Origin: a virus
Strand: one strand, 5' to 3'
Length of the DNA stretch: 24,220 bases
IMG/VR virus record: IMGVR_UViG_3300032397_001031
Coordinates: 1 to 24,220 of that record
A model generated the notes under the pieces. That model did no database searches and had not been told where the DNA came from. It saw only the letters and a list, made by a program, of their open reading frames with translations. Positions 20,558 to 24,220 of this stretch are shown here, one piece after another (position 1 is the first letter of the stretch; each line of letters starts with the position of its first letter). A program made the translations under genes and the position numbers.

Positions 20558-21114
20558 CTCACGAGGGATTGCTCGCCGAGGGGCTTCTGCGGTCGATTCT
20601 AGGGGACGAGGTCGCGGACTCGGTTCTAGGTCGGGAGGGGATGGCGTCGACCCCTGAGAGGATGGCGAAGGCGTTGCGCGAGCTGACGTCGGGCTATGGG
20701 GTCGACGTGAGTCGGCTGCTGACGACGTTCCCGGCGGACGGGGCAGACGAGGCGATCGTGATTCGTGACGTCCCGTTTTCTAGTCTTTGCGAGCATCACA
20801 TTCTCCCGTTCCGGGGAGTGGTGTCGGTCGCGTACCTCCCGACGGACCGAATCGTCGGACTCTCGAAAGTCCCTCGGATAATCCGGGCGCTGTCTCGACG
20901 GCTCCAGGTTCAGGAGAGGTTGACGATGCAGATCGCAGACGCTCTGGAGCCGTTGAAGCCTCGCGGAGTGGCGGTGCTCGTCCGGGGAGTTCACGAGTGT
21001 GCCGAACTCCGGGGTGTGGAGACTCGGGCGGAGATGGTGACGAGTGTCATGCGTGGGGCGTTCAAGGATGACGCTCGGGCTCGGGCCGAGGTACTCGCGC
21101 TGTTCCGAAGCTAG
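20554..21114 (+). CDS. folE: FolE, GTP cyclohydrolase I
   Basis: The 186-residue protein carries the type I signature: TPERMAKAL, SSLCEHHILPF with zinc ligands C79 and H82, VGLSKVPRI, RRLQVQERLTMQIADAL and GVHECAELRGVE with the third ligand C149. It opens GTP to 7,8-dihydroneopterin triphosphate, the first step of 7-deazaguanine synthesis and also of folate synthesis. Here it sits between queE and queC, so the queuosine-type role is clear. The usual Met after the last Cys ligand is Ala, a minor change. Start ATG 20554 overlaps the queE stop. Confidence 0.94.
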   Translation: MTHEGLLAEGLLRSILGDEVADSVLGREGMASTPERMAKALRELTSGYGVDVSRLLTTFPADGADEAIVIRDVPFSSLCEHHILPFRGVVSVAYLPTDRIVGLSKVPRIIRALSRRLQVQERLTMQIADALEPLKPRGVAVLVRGVHECAELRGVETRAEMVTSVMRGAFKDDARARAEVLALFRS

Positions 21115-21127
21115 AAAGGTGGGAAAC

Positions 21128-21808
21128 ATGAGAAGCATCGCAGCGGTTGTCATATTCTCGGGGGGTCAGGACTCGACGACGGTTCTGTTCGACGCGATCG
21201 AGCGGCATGGTCGTGACAACGTCGTGGCCTTGACGTTCGACTACGGTCAGCGGCACCGGAGTGAGGTTGCGGCGTCGAGGGAGATTGCCGGTCTCGCGGG
21301 GGTCGAGCATGTCGTCGTCGAGTTGAAAGCCCTCGGGGACCTCGCCATATCTGCTCAGACGTCGAACGCCATCGAGGTCGCCCCGACGGGGGGTCTCCAT
21401 GACCTCCCGACGACGTTCACCCCCTCGCGGAACCTTGTATTTGCGACCTTGGCATCGAGTTACGCAATCAGCCGGGGGTGCTCGACCCTGTATCTCGGAG
21501 TCTGTCAGACTGACTTTTCGGGCTATCCCGACTGTCGAAAGGAGACGATCGACGCCCTCGAACGGGTGATCAAGCTCGGGAACGGGCTCGACTCGTTCGA
21601 CATCGAGACTCCCCTCATGTGGCTAACCAAGTGGGAGACCGTCTGCCTTGCTCAGCGTCTCGGCCCCGTGTGCATGTCAGCTCTGGCGCTGACTGTGACC
21701 TGCTACCACGGGCTGCGACCTGGCTGCGGGGAGTGTCCGGCGTGTCAGATTCGGGCGCGAGGGTTTGCCGAGGCGAGGGTCGACGACCCCGCGGCGGTGT
21801 CCCCATGA
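21128..21808 (+). CDS. queC: QueC, preQ0 synthase
   Basis: The 226-residue protein has the ATP-pyrophosphatase P-loop IFSGGQDST (SGGQDS 11-16), ALTFDYGQRH, TFTPSRNLVF, and a C-terminal zinc site of four cysteines (C192, C200, C203, C206 in GCGECPACQ). QueC uses ATP and ammonia to convert 7-carboxy-7-deazaguanine into preQ0 (7-cyano-7-deazaguanine). ATG 21128 has AAGGTGG upstream; earlier in-frame starts lie within folE. The stop overlaps the next ParB-like gene (ATGA). With FolE, QueD and QueE, the window holds the whole route from GTP to preQ0. Confidence 0.95.
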   Translation: MRSIAAVVIFSGGQDSTTVLFDAIERHGRDNVVALTFDYGQRHRSEVAASREIAGLAGVEHVVVELKALGDLAISAQTSNAIEVAPTGGLHDLPTTFTPSRNLVFATLASSYAISRGCSTLYLGVCQTDFSGYPDCRKETIDALERVIKLGNGLDSFDIETPLMWLTKWETVCLAQRLGPVCMSALALTVTCYHGLRPGCGECPACQIRARGFAEARVDDPAAVSP

Positions 21809-22428
21809 CCCCGAAGCGAGGCAAAACGTCCTGGGCTCCGGTCGGGTCTCTGAGAGCGAACCCATGGAACCCGAACGTGATGACCCCGTTCATGGTCGAG
21901 CGGGCGTGCGAGTCGATTCGGCAGTTCGGGTTCGTCGACCCTGTCCTCGTCCGGGACGTCCCCGGAACGAGAGGGCATGAAATAATCGACGGGGAGCAGC
22001 GATGGCGAGCGGCTCAGTCCGTGGGGCTCGACCGGGTGCTCGTCCTGAGCCTCGGGGAGATCGACGACCATGTCGCGAAGCGGCTGACGATCGTCCTGAA
22101 CGAGACTCGGGGCAAGTTCGACCGGGATGGCTTGGCGGACCTCGTCCGGGACCTCCTGTCGGTCGAGGACGAGTCTGTGCGTGCGGAGGTTCTGTCGGTC
22201 CTCCCGTATTCGAGCGGGGAGATTGATGCTCTCCTGAGGGACCCTCCTGCTCCGACGGCTGATGAGATCGTGAGTTTTGTTGCGGGGGTGACGTTCAAGG
22301 TCCGGGCGACCTCGGAGCAGGTCGCAGTGATATCTCGGGCGATTGCGGACGTCCGAGCCTCTGGGGATGCTCTGTCGGACGGGAGTGCCCTCGAACGGAT
22401 ATGCGCTGATTACCTGTCCGGGCGCTAG
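21805..22428 (+). CDS. Second ParB-like protein, after queC
   Basis: The 207-residue protein has a ParB N-terminal domain: VGSLRANPWNPNVM, FGFVDPVLVRDV, HEIIDGEQRWRAAQSVGLDR (about 12-77), then a helical region and a C-terminal domain without recognised motif. The DGEQR box is a normal ParB variant. It overlaps queC by 4 nt, so it is part of the 7-deazaguanine operon. It might direct the modification to certain sites, act with one of the two DpdA proteins, or serve in packaging, as phage ParB-like proteins often lie next to terminase. Which of these holds cannot be read from the sequence. Confidence 0.82.
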   Translation: MTPKRGKTSWAPVGSLRANPWNPNVMTPFMVERACESIRQFGFVDPVLVRDVPGTRGHEIIDGEQRWRAAQSVGLDRVLVLSLGEIDDHVAKRLTIVLNETRGKFDRDGLADLVRDLLSVEDESVRAEVLSVLPYSSGEIDALLRDPPAPTADEIVSFVAGVTFKVRATSEQVAVISRAIADVRASGDALSDGSALERICADYLSGR

Positions 22429-22455
22429 AGTGAGACGACACGAAAGCAGGCAGAC

Positions 22456-22950
22456 ATGGCGAAACAAGTCAAAAGAAGCCCTCCGAAGGTAAAGAAGTCG
22501 AAGGCGTCTCGTCAGGAGTTCGTCGAGCAGATGGACTTTGTCGAATCGTTGATGGTCCGTCGGCTGTCCGAGCGCCAGATATTCAAGCTGCTCGCGGACC
22601 GTTACGGGATGGGGGAGCGCCAGGGCTACCGATACCTGACGGCGGTCCGGGAGCGTTGGGCTCAGGAGGCGAACGACATGGGTCGGTCGGCTCGCCGGGA
22701 CCACTTGAGGAAGTCCATCGAGGATCTCTACGTGCGGGCGTTGGCGACCTCAGTGACTAAGCCCGACCCGGACGTTCGGGCGGCGACTCGGGCGGCGAAG
22801 TTATTGATCGAGATCGACGCGGTCATGGCGGACCCCCCGAAGCAGGGGATCGAGCTGACCGGGACGGTCGGGGTCGCGACGACGACGGTGTCGGCCTCGA
22901 CTCGGGCAGGGCTAGAGGCTTGGCTGATGGGGTCGTCCCCTCGGGCATGA
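22456..22950 (+). CDS. Probable terminase small subunit
   Basis: This 164-residue protein has a basic N-terminus (AKQVKRSPPKVKKSKASRQE), a helix-turn-helix-like segment (LSERQIFKLLADRYGMGERQ, about 39-58), more helices to residue 125 and a beta/Thr-rich C-terminus. That layout is usual for small terminase subunits, which bind the packaging site and guide the large subunit. It lies directly upstream of the large-subunit gene with a 4-nt overlap, the usual order. The start-associated sequence CGAAAGCAGGCAGAC precedes ATG 22456. Sequence identity to a named family was not recognised, so the call rests on position and layout. Confidence 0.72.
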   Translation: MAKQVKRSPPKVKKSKASRQEFVEQMDFVESLMVRRLSERQIFKLLADRYGMGERQGYRYLTAVRERWAQEANDMGRSARRDHLRKSIEDLYVRALATSVTKPDPDVRAATRAAKLLIEIDAVMADPPKQGIELTGTVGVATTTVSASTRAGLEAWLMGSSPRA

Positions 22951-24220
22951 CCTACTCTCCCCCGGTCGGGTTCGTCTCTAAAGTCCTGGGGCCGTCTGCC
23001 TTGTCTGCTCTCTGTTCGATGCTGACCCCGCAGACGAGTCTCCCGAGGTTCGTTCCGGGCACTGACCTGTCCGGTCTCTCCGACGAGCAGGTCGAGGTCC
23101 TGGCGTTCGTCCTGAGGGAGTTGCAAGTCGCCGAGGCGAGACGAAACGCGGCGGCGTTCGTCGAGTACGCGATCGCGAACGAACGGACCGGAGAACCTCT
23201 CTCGAACGCGGCGCACCATAACGAGTGGCACGAGTTCCTCGACCGGCATCCGAGGGCGGTTCTGTTCGCGCCGGTCGAGCACGCGAAAACGACACACGTC
23301 GCGGTCGGTCGTGTCCTCTGGGCTCTCGGGAATAATCCGAACCTCCGGCTCGCGTTGATCTCGAATACCTCTCGCCAGGCTGAAAAGATTCTCAGCTCGA
23401 TCAAGCTGAACATCGAGGCGAACCCCCGTGTGCGGGAGGTGTTCCCGGACCTCGTCCCCTCCGACCGGGCCGCGGACCCCTGGCACGGGTCGGCGATCAC
23501 TGTCGCCCGGTCGACCATCGCGAAAGATCCGTCGATTCAGGCTCTCGGCGTCGGGGGTCCCCTCGTCGGGTCTCGACTCGATGGTGCCGTGCTCGACGAC
23601 GTCCTCGATTTCGAGAACACCCGAACCATCGAGCAGATGCAGAAGTTGACCGAGTGGTGCGAGACGACTCTGCTCACCCGATTGACCGAGGGGGCGTTTC
23701 TCCATGTAATCGGAACCCCATGGTCGAACCTCGACCTGCTGCACGAACTGGAGAAACGTCCGGGGTTCGCGTGCCGGAGGTATTCGGCGGTCTACAACCC
23801 GCACGACCCCTCCGACCTCTGGCGTCCGATTTGGCCTGAGCAGTTCTCACGGGAGCGGCTGAAGTCGATCCATGACGACATGACTCCGAGTAATTTCGTC
23901 CGCAAATACTTTTGCCTCGTCACGACGAACGACCTCGCCCGGTTCAGGCTCGAATGGCTCGACCTCGCAGCCACTCTCGGGAGGGTTTACGTCTCCTGGC
24001 CTCTGGCCCCACTCAGGACCGGGGCAGGTCGGAGGCTCCCGACGTTCACGGGGGTCGACCTCGCCGTCGGACGTAACGCGAAGTCGGACCTCACGGTTAT
24101 CCTCACGATTGCGGTCGACGACTCGGGGAGGAAGATCGTCTGCGACCTCCAGGCGGGTCGATGGCAAGCCCCCGACATCCTCGCCAAGATCAAAGCCGCG
24201 CATGACCGCTACGACTCGAC
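22947..24220 (+). CDS. terL: Terminase large subunit (3' end cut by window)
   Basis: 424 codons are visible; the gene continues past the window end. An N-terminal helical part precedes the ATPase: the P-loop-like AVLFAPVEHAKTTHV (K114), of the PxxHAK-type seen in large terminases rather than classic GxxxxGK, then RLALISNTSRQAEKIL, Walker B AVLDDVL (D217, D218), a coupling motif VIGTPWS, and the start of the RNase-H-like nuclease at FTGVDLAVGRNAKSD (D371). It cuts concatemeric DNA and drives it into the prohead with ATP. Structural genes are expected downstream. The start overlaps the small-subunit stop (ATGA). Confidence 0.93.
   Translation, partial: MTYSPPVGFVSKVLGPSALSALCSMLTPQTSLPRFVPGTDLSGLSDEQVEVLAFVLRELQVAEARRNAAAFVEYAIANERTGEPLSNAAHHNEWHEFLDRHPRAVLFAPVEHAKTTHVAVGRVLWALGNNPNLRLALISNTSRQAEKILSSIKLNIEANPRVREVFPDLVPSDRAADPWHGSAITVARSTIAKDPSIQALGVGGPLVGSRLDGAVLDDVLDFENTRTIEQMQKLTEWCETTLLTRLTEGAFLHVIGTPWSNLDLLHELEKRPGFACRRYSAVYNPHDPSDLWRPIWPEQFSRERLKSIHDDMTPSNFVRKYFCLVTTNDLARFRLEWLDLAATLGRVYVSWPLAPLRTGAGRRLPTFTGVDLAVGRNAKSDLTVILTIAVDDSGRKIVCDLQAGRWQAPDILAKIKAAHDRYDS

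Overview
The window is a segment of a tailed double-stranded DNA phage (or prophage-like element), high in G+C by eye (roughly two thirds), with almost every gene on the plus strand. The evidence is a lysis-type cassette at the left edge, a phage recombination/replication block in the middle, and a small/large terminase pair at the right edge, where the large subunit runs off the window. No integrase, repressor or polymerase is visible. The host cannot be fixed from the sequence; the G+C content and Shine-Dalgarno sites fit a high-GC bacterium.

Layout. 1-1473: end of an upstream gene, a one-pass membrane protein, a secreted probable wall hydrolase and an LL-H-type holin. 1576-2115: a phosphoribosyltransferase of the hypoxanthine-guanine type, the only minus-strand gene. 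2116-2768: a gene-free divergent control region with short direct repeats. 2769-8175: six genes, each with its own structured leader and a near-identical start-associated sequence; they include a MoxR/RavA-type AAA+ ATPase and a VWA protein with an intact MIDAS motif, with unknown proteins around them. 8244-14368: Cas4/RecB-like nuclease, Sak4-type recombinase, SSB ending in a canonical acidic tip, probable replication initiator and RusA resolvase, plus unknowns. 14365-17644: short, tightly overlapping genes, including a broken PAPS-reductase-like gene, a compact DpdA-like transglycosylase, an MT-A70 methyltransferase and an HNH-like protein. 17641-22428: a 7-deazaguanine operon (QueD, ParB-like, DpdA, QueF, QueE, FolE, QueC, ParB-like). 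22456 to the end: terminase.

How it fits together. FolE, QueD, QueE and QueC make preQ0 from GTP. QueF would reduce it to preQ1, and DpdA-type enzymes would exchange it for guanine in DNA. The phage therefore probably carries dPreQ1 (or dPreQ0) in its DNA, with N6-methyladenine as a possible second mark. Two DpdA-like proteins and two ParB-like proteins sit in or near the operon; one ParB gene overlaps dpdA, recalling the bacterial DpdA-DpdB pair. The phosphoribosyltransferase could recycle the guanine released by base exchange.

The left half also contains unusual cis-elements: two families of duplicated intergenic leaders (one with hairpins closed by GNRA tetraloops, one with two conserved blocks at fixed spacing), Shine-Dalgarno units in one, two or three 8-nt tandem copies, and a tRNA acceptor/T-arm-like minihelix with an encoded CCA between the SSB and initiator genes.
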